13,291 nucleotides of DNA from JAHELQ01 sp965603365 (GTDB lineage Bacteria; Acidobacteriota; Aminicenantia; UBA2199), in assembly GCA_965603365.1 (NCBI GenBank), contig CBFDCR010000107.1, positions 1 through 13,291 on the forward strand, in the 5' to 3' direction. Below, in pieces: positions 6,409 to 13,291 of the stretch. The notes below the pieces were generated by a model, which did no database searches, was not told the origin of the DNA, and saw only the letters and a list, made by a program, of their open reading frames with translations. A program made the position numbers and the translations under genes. Each line of letters starts with the position of its first letter. The stretch's first letter is position 1.

Positions 6409-8832
6409 GTGGATTCAACCATATCCGTTAAGCAAATGACCAAAACCAATCCCAGGATTGCTGGGTTAGATCCATCGCTGGCGAAGGCAAATATAATTAA
6501 GTTAAGAACATCAATCCTGCAAATTCTGTCAGCTTGTGTGTTGATCTCAATATTACTTATGGTGGTGCAAACTTTTACGGATATCTCCAATCAAGCCGAG
6601 GATTCTGCTAAAGAAGCCCGGATCAATAGGCTTACCTCTTTAACTAATTCTATTCGACCAGCAGATAATATCATAGCCATACGCATTGCAGAGGCGGCCT
6701 ACAAAATGAGTTTGCCAGATCCCCCACCCGCTGTGACGCGGGCTTTGACTGCGGCCGCTTATTCTACTTTGGAACGCCCTTTTTTCACTCTAAGTATACC
6801 GCATGGGGGTATACTTCGATTTGCAGTTTTTTCTCCTGATGGCACCAAGATACTCACTCCTTCGATCGATAATACGGTAAAAGTCTGGGATTTACAAGGT
6901 AGGTGGCTATTTAATTTGAAAGCGCATACGAAACCTGTAAAGTATTTGACTTTCTCACCATCAGGTGACAAAATTCTTACTGCCTCAGAAGATAGCACTG
7001 CGAAACTTTGGGATTTACAGGGGAATTTGTTGGCCGATTTGAAAGGACATACGGATATTGTAAATTATGCAGCCTTTTCCCCGGACGGGGCCAAAATATT
7101 AACCACTTCCTATGATTATACTGCAAAACTCTGGGATCTGAATGGAAATCAATTAGCTACTTTTAAAAGTCATACAAATATTGTATGGATGGGAGCATTT
7201 TCCCCCGATTGCAGTAAAATTGTTACTGCAGGTTTTGATAACAAAGTGAAGCTATGGGATTTAAGTGGAAAGTTGTTAATCGATTCAAAAGAGTATAATG
7301 CACCTGTGTGGAGTGCGGTCTTTTCTCCTGACGGCGAAAAAATCCTCATTGCTTGCGCTGATAGCACAGCAAAGCTCTGGGATTTAGGTGGAAGGCTTTT
7401 ATTTGATTACAAGCATAATGGCCCTGTTAACAGTGCTGTATTTTCTACGGATGGCAGAAAAATCCTCACGGCTTCATCAGACTCTACCGCAAAACTCTGG
7501 GATTTAGAAGGAAATTTGCTGGCCGATTTAAAGGGACATATTAATAATGTAGATTACGCAGCCTTCTCCCCGGATGGCACCAAAATTCTCACTGCTTCCC
7601 GGGACTGGACTGCAAGGCTCTGGGATTTGAGAGGGAGCCTCCTGGCAGATCTGACTCACCATAAAGGGCGGGTGAACAGTGCTGTGTTTTCACCGGATGG
7701 CAGTAAAATACTAACAGCTTCAGATGATGGCACTGCAAAACTCTGGAATCTGAGGAATCAGCCCTCAGTAAACTTGAATATACATAGGGGTGTAGTATAT
7801 TCACTTGATTTTTCGAAGGATGGCAGCAAGATCCTTACCGCTTCATATGATGGCACCGCAAAACTCTGGGATCTGGATGGCAAAATATTAGCAAATCTGA
7901 CCGGCCATAAAGAATCGGTTAATAGCGCTGTTTTTTCACCGGACGGCAGTAAAATCCTCACTGCTTCTGCTGATTTTACCGCAAAACTCTGGGATTTGAA
8001 GGGTCAATTATTAACTGATGTGAAAGGGCATAAAAATATTGTAAATTCCGCCATTTTTTCCCCGGATGGCCAATATATTCTTACCACTTCATGGGACAAG
8101 ACCGCGAAACTCTGGGATTTGAAAGGTAATCATTTGGTCGATTATCAGCATAATGATAAAGTATTGAGTGCTGAATTTTCCCCGGATGGCACCAAAATAC
8201 TTACTATAACTCATAATATTCTCGGGAAAAACGCTGTAGCATTATGGGATTTTAAGGGGAATTTTTTAACCAGCTTTCGGGGGCATACGAAATTTGTAAA
8301 CAGTGCTGTTTTTTCCCCGGATGGAAGTAAAATCCTAACTGCCTCAATGGATAATACGGCAAGAATTTGGGATTTAAAAGGTAATCAGTTATTAGTTTTG
8401 CAAGGGCATAAAGGATTTGTTGTAAGCGCGGTGTTTTCAGCAGATGGAAGCAAAATCCTCACTGCTTCCTGGGATAATACAGCAGGACTATGGAATTTAA
8501 GGGATAATCTATTAACCGTTATCGGAGGACATGAGGATTCTGTACAGGGTGCCGTCTTCTCTCCGAAAAATGACCGAATCTTAACCGTGTCAGAAGATAG
8601 AACCGCAAAACTTTGGAATTTAAAGGGTGAATTATTAGCTGATTTGAATTCATTGAAGGTGAATGTAGGGATTGCGGTCTTTTCCCCCGACGAAAGAATT
8701 ATACTCACAACATCATCAAATGACACCACGGTAAAAATATGGTACACCCCGGAAGCCATTATCAAATGGCTGGAAACCGACCCCATTCGGCAATTAACAG
8801 AAGAAGAAAAAAAGCAATATGGTATCGATTAA
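6406..8832 (+). CDS. Membrane-anchored 16-repeat WD40 protein B (paralogue of A)
   Basis: This 808-residue protein has the same architecture as protein A: a polar N-terminus, one membrane segment (~36-56, ILQILSACVLISILLMVV), a linker (~86-128) with AIRIAEAAYKM and AYSTLERPF, sixteen WD40 repeats (129-779) and a tail beginning YTPEAIIKWLE. The linker and tail are much closer to A than the individual blades are, suggesting that the ends have conserved partners while the propeller surface diverged. Unit 12 has a loop insertion and lost its D-box (THNILGKNAVALW); unit 4 has Cys for the turn Gly (SPDCSK); unit 16 is degenerate. The gene closes the plus-strand operon, 19 nt after the RNase H-fold gene, and stops 4 nt before the convergent NTPase gene with no terminator between. 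The role is probably recognition or scaffolding, as for A. Confidence 0.92.
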   Translation: MVDSTISVKQMTKTNPRIAGLDPSLAKANIIKLRTSILQILSACVLISILLMVVQTFTDISNQAEDSAKEARINRLTSLTNSIRPADNIIAIRIAEAAYKMSLPDPPPAVTRALTAAAYSTLERPFFTLSIPHGGILRFAVFSPDGTKILTPSIDNTVKVWDLQGRWLFNLKAHTKPVKYLTFSPSGDKILTASEDSTAKLWDLQGNLLADLKGHTDIVNYAAFSPDGAKILTTSYDYTAKLWDLNGNQLATFKSHTNIVWMGAFSPDCSKIVTAGFDNKVKLWDLSGKLLIDSKEYNAPVWSAVFSPDGEKILIACADSTAKLWDLGGRLLFDYKHNGPVNSAVFSTDGRKILTASSDSTAKLWDLEGNLLADLKGHINNVDYAAFSPDGTKILTASRDWTARLWDLRGSLLADLTHHKGRVNSAVFSPDGSKILTASDDGTAKLWNLRNQPSVNLNIHRGVVYSLDFSKDGSKILTASYDGTAKLWDLDGKILANLTGHKESVNSAVFSPDGSKILTASADFTAKLWDLKGQLLTDVKGHKNIVNSAIFSPDGQYILTTSWDKTAKLWDLKGNHLVDYQHNDKVLSAEFSPDGTKILTITHNILGKNAVALWDFKGNFLTSFRGHTKFVNSAVFSPDGSKILTASMDNTARIWDLKGNQLLVLQGHKGFVVSAVFSADGSKILTASWDNTAGLWNLRDNLLTVIGGHEDSVQGAVFSPKNDRILTVSEDRTAKLWNLKGELLADLNSLKVNVGIAVFSPDERIILTTSSNDTTVKIWYTPEAIIKWLETDPIRQLTEEEKKQYGID
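6790..8742 (+). repeat. Tandem WD40 repeat array (16 units) in protein B
   Basis: Sixteen units of about 120-130 bp share the SAVFSPDG, KILTAS and TAKLWDL scaffold of protein A. Units 1, 4, 5, 12 and 16 are the most divergent. The unit number equals that of protein A, so blade number has been kept since the gene duplication or restored by recombination. Confidence 0.9.
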
Positions 8833-8836
8833 TGTT

Positions 8837-11629
8837 TTATCCTGATTTTTCCTCGGCCACCCAGCGGCGCATGAGTTCACTGGCAAAACGGACATTGCCA
8901 CCCTCTTCGAGAATCACATCATGCCGCTTTAAGAGGTCGATAGTTTCTTTGAGAGTACTGAATTTTTCAAGAGATGGGTGGGGTTTCGCTGCTTTGTCCA
9001 GTTCATCCAGTGTCCAGGTTCCTTCCTCTCGCTTTTCCATTATACGAATTAAAGTACGTTCATTTTCCGTGATACTTTTCCAGACACCATCAAAATAGTA
9101 AGCAGCACTTTCGAAAAAATCTGAAGTAAGTAGAGGGGGGAGGTCATCCAATTTAAAGGTTCGGGGTGTTTGATCACCTTCTTGCTCAAACCGTTCGTTC
9201 CAACGAAATACCAATTCCCTACATAAGCATTGAATCAAGTAAGGCTGGCCGGCAGTGAGACGGTACAATTGATCCAATAAATCTTGTGAATACTCCAGGG
9301 CAATTCGTGGCGGTTTGGGATGGGCAATTAACTCAAAGGCATCTTTTTTTTTCAAAAAACTCACCCGCCGATAGTCGGCCTGTCCATAAAAGGCCGATTG
9401 ATAATCCCGCCCCATTTCTTCTATGGTATGCAGCCCGGCAAATATCATCCCCAACCAGCTATAATTCTGGACGATATCCCGCAGGTAAGGCAAAAACTCA
9501 CCATCGATCTGGTTATGATCGATTTTTTCTTGAATCACCTCGAATTCGTCGATGGCTAAAACCAACCGCTTCTGACCGGTCATGTGCGGTGCCAGCCTGT
9601 CCAGCAGGCGATTAAAGGTAACGCAGCCTGTACCCATATCGGTATAGTCTGCTTCATTGGGCGGTGCACCGATTGACAGCCCCTTTTCCATAGCAGTGCG
9701 GTAAATGGTCCCGGCAAATCGAAATAGAAGTTGACCGGTATGGCTCACCTTGCCGATATTCTGCATGCTTATATAGACCAGGATTATATTACTCTCAGTA
9801 CGCATGGCCATACTTTTCAAAATAGAGGTTTTACCGATGCGGCGCTGCCCATATAGAATCAATGTGGAGAATTTACTATCGGTTGCCCAATGCTCTTCGA
9901 TTTTCTTTATGATAGCATCGCGCCCCCGAAAGGTTGGGCCGGTGACGGGGAGACCTGAAGATCCCTCGTAAGGGTTTTCCACGGGCCGGTGCAGTTCTTC
10001 ATCCGGGAATACCCAGCCGGTGTTTTCAAGAATATTGATCCATTTTTGGGCGATTTGCCGAATGAGTTGCCCTTCGGGGTGAGGCAAAGGGCCATCGAAT
10101 CCCTTAAGGGTAAGAATGGCGTTTTGGGTGATCTTTGAGCGTTTGAAGGAAGACAATGCAGAGTGGGCCGCGCCGATGTCTTTTGATACAGCTTGCAGTG
10201 TACGCAGTAGTTCCAGGCTGTCTGGCCGGAGTCCCTGTCCAGGCAGTTTTTTAAGTCTTTGGGTTTCCTGCTCCCAGGCCGTAATTCCCTCTATTTTATC
10301 TTTATATTTGTCGTCTTTATCGATTTCAAACCATTTATCGATGGCGCTGGCGATGTAGTATAATTCAGTACCGTTATGCAGTTCTTGAACTTTTGTAAAA
10401 GCTTCTCTGGCTTCCAACGATCTTTCCTGGTGCCAATACCAGAATCCGGCGCATGCGGCCCGGGCCTTTGTATCGGTCCGGGGCTTTACTAAACCGCTTC
10501 TTTTCCATGGAAATAGAAACAAGAAACCATCTTTTGCTTTCTGCCGGAACCGTTTATTAAGACTGGCGGAACAGAAGCGGATCAGATCCCAATCGGTTGC
10601 CTGGTTAACCAATGCCGATATCCTGGATAACAAATCATCCTGGTGAGAACGTTTCAGGGCTTTGTTAACCGCCTTGATTACAGGAATATATTGTAAAGAG
10701 TACGCCAGTATGTGATTGGCTTTATGAATCCCCATTTCCCAGTCCGTTTCCAGATCTTTTTCCAGTTGTTTGCGTACTCCTGGGAGAGGCAGGAATAAGA
10801 ATCGCCCCGCTCGCACGCCCCGCCCCATGGCAGCCACCATAATGGCGGGGAAATATTCCAATAGGCGAGAGAGACACAGGCTGAAAGCTGTCCCCATTCC
10901 GATGCTGAAAAATGCCGTGCTCTTTAAGTGACGAGTTAAAATGACTGCGGTGGCACTTGTGGCTATTGAGGGGATGATGAGGGTAGTGATGAAAAAAAAG
11001 CCGCCCACTATAATAAAAAAAACACCGCCAGTGACACCTTTCATAACGTCTTCATCCACGCCGCTTTTCACGCTGCCGGTTACATTCAAGGCCACGCCGA
11101 CACCTACTCCCAGTGCCGTGCCCAGGGCTGCTCCGAAAGCAATGACTTTTTGAAGGCTGTTCACCAAATCAAGGGCAGTCCCCAGCAGGATACTCCCCCC
11201 TAATCCAAAGATTACACCAAAGGCCACTCCAAAAGCCACTCCAAATGGAAATCCCACAAATCTCCCCACTATTCCTCCGGAAACCACACCCAACACCACA
11301 CCGGCTACCAATATGTACCAATTGACCGCCCCTCCTAGAAGGGTAAATCCCAGGGCTGTAGCCGGTACTGCGATCAATAAAACCACCAATGCTTGAAAAA
11401 CGAGTCGGCGCGGCACAGCATCCTGGCGCAGCACTTCAATGGCTTTAAGGTTTTCTGAATTCAAGTACTCTGGTTTTCCAAAAGTATTTAGATACCAGGG
11501 AAGGGCCTGGGGAAAAAAGAAAGTCCAATAGAGAAGCCGTAAGTAATCCAGGGGATTCCAGGGAGACAGGGGACGTTTCAATCGGGGAACCAGGTCCAGC
11601 GAAGCAATATTTTGATCTTGTTTGTTCAT
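8837..11629 (-). CDS. Polytopic membrane protein with P-loop NTPase and C-terminal winged-helix-like region
   Basis: The preferred ATG (11629) overlaps the upstream caspase gene's TGA as ATGA, giving 930 residues; an ATG at 11668 would add 13. Residues ~77-265 are strongly hydrophobic, with five or more membrane segments rich in glycine, including a G-x-x-x-G run at 126-144. Residues ~290-545 are soluble and mostly helical. The NTPase module starts at NPYEGS (552-557) and FRGRD (567-571), with Walker A GQRRIGKTS (594-602), Walker B LVLAIDEFE (689-697) and a downstream LTAGQPYLIQ motif with Gly794-Pro796. The last ~75 residues look like a winged helix (ITENERTLIRIM, TWTLDEL, LLKRHDVI). This pattern fits STAND/AAA_16-type switch ATPases. 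Coupling to the caspase-NTPase gene implies a shared complex. The membrane region may anchor the NTPase or act as a pore-like effector (inference). It is convergent with WD40-B. Confidence 0.85.
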   Translation of the reverse strand: MNKQDQNIASLDLVPRLKRPLSPWNPLDYLRLLYWTFFFPQALPWYLNTFGKPEYLNSENLKAIEVLRQDAVPRRLVFQALVVLLIAVPATALGFTLLGGAVNWYILVAGVVLGVVSGGIVGRFVGFPFGVAFGVAFGVIFGLGGSILLGTALDLVNSLQKVIAFGAALGTALGVGVGVALNVTGSVKSGVDEDVMKGVTGGVFFIIVGGFFFITTLIIPSIATSATAVILTRHLKSTAFFSIGMGTAFSLCLSRLLEYFPAIMVAAMGRGVRAGRFLFLPLPGVRKQLEKDLETDWEMGIHKANHILAYSLQYIPVIKAVNKALKRSHQDDLLSRISALVNQATDWDLIRFCSASLNKRFRQKAKDGFLFLFPWKRSGLVKPRTDTKARAACAGFWYWHQERSLEAREAFTKVQELHNGTELYYIASAIDKWFEIDKDDKYKDKIEGITAWEQETQRLKKLPGQGLRPDSLELLRTLQAVSKDIGAAHSALSSFKRSKITQNAILTLKGFDGPLPHPEGQLIRQIAQKWINILENTGWVFPDEELHRPVENPYEGSSGLPVTGPTFRGRDAIIKKIEEHWATDSKFSTLILYGQRRIGKTSILKSMAMRTESNIILVYISMQNIGKVSHTGQLLFRFAGTIYRTAMEKGLSIGAPPNEADYTDMGTGCVTFNRLLDRLAPHMTGQKRLVLAIDEFEVIQEKIDHNQIDGEFLPYLRDIVQNYSWLGMIFAGLHTIEEMGRDYQSAFYGQADYRRVSFLKKKDAFELIAHPKPPRIALEYSQDLLDQLYRLTAGQPYLIQCLCRELVFRWNERFEQEGDQTPRTFKLDDLPPLLTSDFFESAAYYFDGVWKSITENERTLIRIMEKREEGTWTLDELDKAAKPHPSLEKFSTLKETIDLLKRHDVILEEGGNVRFASELMRRWVAEEKSG
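11198..11254 (-). repeat. Glycine-zipper tetrapeptide run in the membrane region
   Basis: Residues 126-144 read GFPFGVAFGVAFGVIFGLG: five glycines at exact four-residue spacing (126, 130, 134, 138, 142), nearly all in GVxF units. The DNA is correspondingly repetitive (GGAGTGGCTTTT and GGAGTGGCCTTT in tandem). Such GxxxG zippers drive close helix packing in membranes. A second glycine-rich stretch (AALGTALGVGVGVAL) follows at about residues 167-181. Confidence 0.7.
11626..11629 (-). other. ATGA stop-start overlap coupling the two NTPase genes
   Basis: The minus strand reads CTATGA, so the caspase gene's TGA shares two bases with the ATG of the membrane NTPase. This arrangement usually gives translational coupling and near-equal expression of two subunits. 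Confidence 0.75.
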
Positions 11630-13173
11630 AGCATCTGTTCCATATCTTGTTGATATGCTTCCTTCCAATGATGGGTCGGGTCGTTCAAGTATTCATAGTA
11701 ATGAAAAGCCGCCCGCTGAAGTTTGAAGGGATGGAGTCCTGCGGTTGATAGTAGCTCTTCACAGGTGGCTTTATCAAATGTTTTCGCTTCCGGTGCCCAG
11801 GGATGTTCCAGCAGCGAAAGGGCGTCGTCCCTGTTCAACTCTTTTACAGTGAGGGGCTGCAAAAGGTTATAAAAGGGCGATCCTACACCGGTATCCGGGA
11901 AAACCTCTTTGAGTGGCGCCCGCGATACCGCCACTATTTTGAAATTCCGGTTATGCTCACACAGGGCCCGGAAATGGCTCATGTCTTCGTGAGTGATTCC
12001 CCGTTTGGGGGCAACATCCAATTCATCCAATAATAGCAACATCTCGGCGTCTTCCAGTGTCTCACAGATGGCACTCCAGTTAGAATTCTCCAATCCAACA
12101 GCCCTGGCAATATACATGTAGAAATCTTCCGGGCCGTCCAATTGATCGAAATTGATGGGGCCGACCTTTGGGCCGTCCCATTGTCGAACCAGATGCAGCA
12201 TCATTGAACTTTTGCCAATTTTGGGGTCGCCCCTTAATGCAACGGAGCCACCCTGGAGTAAGGTCCACAAACGGCGGGTTTCGGTTTTTCTTCCAATAAA
12301 CCGGACCGGATCTCGGATGGCCAGCGTCTCGGTAAAGGGATTATGAAGCAAAGGAGATGGCCCTTTTTGTTTCATTTCTGATTTAATATCCAATTCTGCC
12401 AGGGGAGGATCTCCCACCAGGCGGGAATGGCTGTTTGGGGTCTGTCTTTTCCCCCTGCCTTCGGCCCAGGTCCTGACTTTATGGGTCACATAATTTTCCA
12501 AATCATTAAAAGTAATAAACCGTTTGCCTTTTTGAGCGGCTTTCCCTTCTAATCCTTCCAGCAAGTAATGGGTAAATACGCCATTGGGAGCAATATGATA
12601 ATGATGGGCACACTCATGACGCATGCATGCCGCCAGGGTAGCGGTTCCCTCTGCCTCCAGGAAGATGTGACGTGCGAATTCGGGAGACATCCCCCCTGCG
12701 TCCCGTACCCGCGCTATGCCGGCATGGCAGGTATCCAGAAATAGAATTTTAGCCTGTACCAATGCTTCAACAATTTTTTTCTTGAAGCCTTCCAGGTCGA
12801 TGGCCGATTCGGCCAATTTTGATTTGCAACCGTCTGAGGGTACCAGATAAGCTTTTCCTTTCTCTAGAACTCCATGACCACCAAAATAAACCAGAAGTAA
12901 ATCCCCGGGATGCCCTTCACTAAAGCGACGATCCTCCTGGAAAAATTTTCCCATCGCAGCCTCGATATTTACTTTTGTGGGTCTGCTTTCAGGAGCTTCC
13001 TGGCGACCGTGCAGAGTTTGAACTGTATAACCGAACTGAATTAAAAGGTTTTCTAACCCTACTACATCATGTGTGGTTTGGGGGAGCGACTGGAAAAAGG
13101 GGTCATCATACTCATCGACTCCTATTAACAATGCAAAGTGGCCATCAATTCGACTTTCCCTTTTTTTATCCAC
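11626..13173 (-). CDS. Caspase-like (peptidase C14) protease fused to a P-loop NTPase
   Basis: This 515-residue protein begins with a caspase-like domain (~11-260): first strand HFALLIGVDEY, catalytic His100 in VYFGGHGV and catalytic Cys149 in FLDTCHAG, so the dyad is intact. The NTPase module follows from NPF (278-280) and FIGRKTE (292-298), with Walker A GDPKIGKSS (315-323), Walker B LLLLDELD (379-386) and helical sequence to the end. No signal peptide or membrane segment is seen, so it should be cytosolic. The NP[FY]...F.GR lead-in is shared with the downstream membrane NTPase, indicating related switch ATPases. Bacterial caspase homologues of this kind act as regulated proteases in predicted or demonstrated immune and cell-death systems. 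The start is a GTG with no ribosome site; an in-frame TAA 12 nt upstream excludes a longer form. A matching promoter suggests leaderless translation. The gene is first in a two-gene operon and ends in an ATGA overlap. Confidence 0.9.
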   Translation of the reverse strand: MDKKRESRIDGHFALLIGVDEYDDPFFQSLPQTTHDVVGLENLLIQFGYTVQTLHGRQEAPESRPTKVNIEAAMGKFFQEDRRFSEGHPGDLLLVYFGGHGVLEKGKAYLVPSDGCKSKLAESAIDLEGFKKKIVEALVQAKILFLDTCHAGIARVRDAGGMSPEFARHIFLEAEGTATLAACMRHECAHHYHIAPNGVFTHYLLEGLEGKAAQKGKRFITFNDLENYVTHKVRTWAEGRGKRQTPNSHSRLVGDPPLAELDIKSEMKQKGPSPLLHNPFTETLAIRDPVRFIGRKTETRRLWTLLQGGSVALRGDPKIGKSSMMLHLVRQWDGPKVGPINFDQLDGPEDFYMYIARAVGLENSNWSAICETLEDAEMLLLLDELDVAPKRGITHEDMSHFRALCEHNRNFKIVAVSRAPLKEVFPDTGVGSPFYNLLQPLTVKELNRDDALSLLEHPWAPEAKTFDKATCEELLSTAGLHPFKLQRAAFHYYEYLNDPTHHWKEAYQQDMEQML

Positions 13174-13175
13174 AA

Positions 13176-13197
13176 CGGTATTTTAAACGAAATACCG
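13176..13197. promoter_or_regulatory. Perfect 8-bp inverted repeat over the caspase promoter (candidate operator)
   Basis: CGGTATTT (13176-13183) and AAATACCG (13190-13197) are exact inverses around a 6-nt spacer. The repeat covers the candidate -10 box and ends 2 bp before the GTG codon. A dimeric repressor bound here would block polymerase. If transcription instead starts further upstream, it would form a hairpin next to the start codon. Confidence 0.5.
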
Positions 13198-13208
13198 GAA
13201 AATTTCAA
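13180..13208 (-). promoter_or_regulatory. Candidate promoter of the caspase-NTPase operon, leaderless
   Basis: On the minus strand, TTGAAA (13208-13203), a 17-bp spacer and TAAAAT (13185-13180) are followed by 6 nt and the GTG codon. Transcription would therefore begin at or within a base of the start codon, which fits the absence of any Shine-Dalgarno sequence. Confidence 0.55.
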
Positions 13209-13229
13209 CAACCAGGAGTTATTTACTCA

Positions 13230-13280
13230 GCCGAATGTGAGACGAATTTGTATGTTTTTGCGACGGATTTAGACGCATTT
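13230..13280. repeat. Helically phased GACGNATTT repeats upstream of the caspase promoter
   Basis: Three copies of GACGNATTT start at 13241, 13262 and 13272, and a weaker match (GCCGAATGT) starts at 13230. The intervals of 11, 21 and 10 bp are close to whole helical turns, so all copies face the same side of the DNA, about 57-107 bp upstream of the predicted transcription start. They could be activator sites. The window ends soon after, so the full extent is unknown, and nothing else is recognisable in 13209-13291. Confidence 0.35.
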
Positions 13281-13291
13281 AGGGGGGCCGG

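Noticed and set aside
3807..8742. CRISPR array or satellite DNA suggested by the repeats
   Set aside because: The units are in-frame, vary at codon level, have no constant repeat-spacer structure and encode WD40 blades.
3887..8786. Several minus-strand open frames with repeating QSFAVLS and PSGEKTAL motifs inside the WD40 genes
   Set aside because: They are the reverse complement of the WD40 repeat consensus. Their periodicity mirrors the plus-strand repeats and they lack ribosome sites and recognisable domains.
11630..11668. Longer N-terminus (13 extra residues) for the membrane NTPase
   Set aside because: The ATG at 11668 lies inside the caspase-NTPase coding sequence without a clear ribosome site. 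The ATGA overlap at 11626-11629 is a more usual arrangement, though the longer form is not excluded.

Overview
The window looks like bacterial chromosomal DNA from a lineage with large signalling and conflict-type proteins. Periplasmic-propeller hybrid kinases, bacterial caspase homologues and highly repetitive WD40 proteins together suggest Acidobacteriota/Aminicenantota-like, Bacteroidota or related candidate phyla, but the sequence alone does not fix the taxon. No rRNA, tRNA, IS element, phage gene or CRISPR array is visible. By eye, the kinase gene is richer in G+C than the WD40 genes.

Layout. (1) Bases 1-3315, minus strand: a hybrid sensor histidine kinase (signal peptide, beta-propeller sensor, Y_Y_Y domain, membrane segment, HisKA, HATPase) that runs off the left edge just as its receiver domain begins. 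(2) Bases 3316-3452: a compact divergent promoter region with a good promoter on each strand and a 7-bp inverted repeat inside the plus-strand promoter. (3) Bases 3453-8832, plus strand: a tight three-gene operon. Two paralogous membrane-anchored proteins, each with 16 WD40 repeats, flank a small RNase H-fold protein, with gaps of 24 and 19 nt. (4) Bases 8837-13173, minus strand: a two-gene operon convergent with the first, only 4 nt away. It encodes a caspase-like protease fused to a P-loop NTPase, and a polytopic membrane protein with a second P-loop NTPase and a probable C-terminal winged helix. The two genes are joined by an ATGA overlap. (5) Bases 13174-13291: a promoter placed so that the caspase mRNA would be leaderless, a perfect 8-bp palindrome over its -10 box, and helically phased GACGNATTT-like repeats upstream.

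Working model (inference). The caspase, NTPase, membrane and WD40 modules are often fused in bacterial STAND/NLR-like proteins. Here they seem to be split over four proteins in two facing operons, with an RNase H-fold protein added. The WD40 repeats keep an almost invariant scaffold but vary at a few positions, as in HET-E-type recognition repeats. The locus may therefore be a multi-component, membrane-associated recognition and cell-death (conflict) system: WD40 proteins as sensors, the NTPases as switches, and the caspase, glycine-zipper membrane protein and RNase H-fold protein as candidate effectors. The neighbouring hybrid kinase may or may not belong to it.
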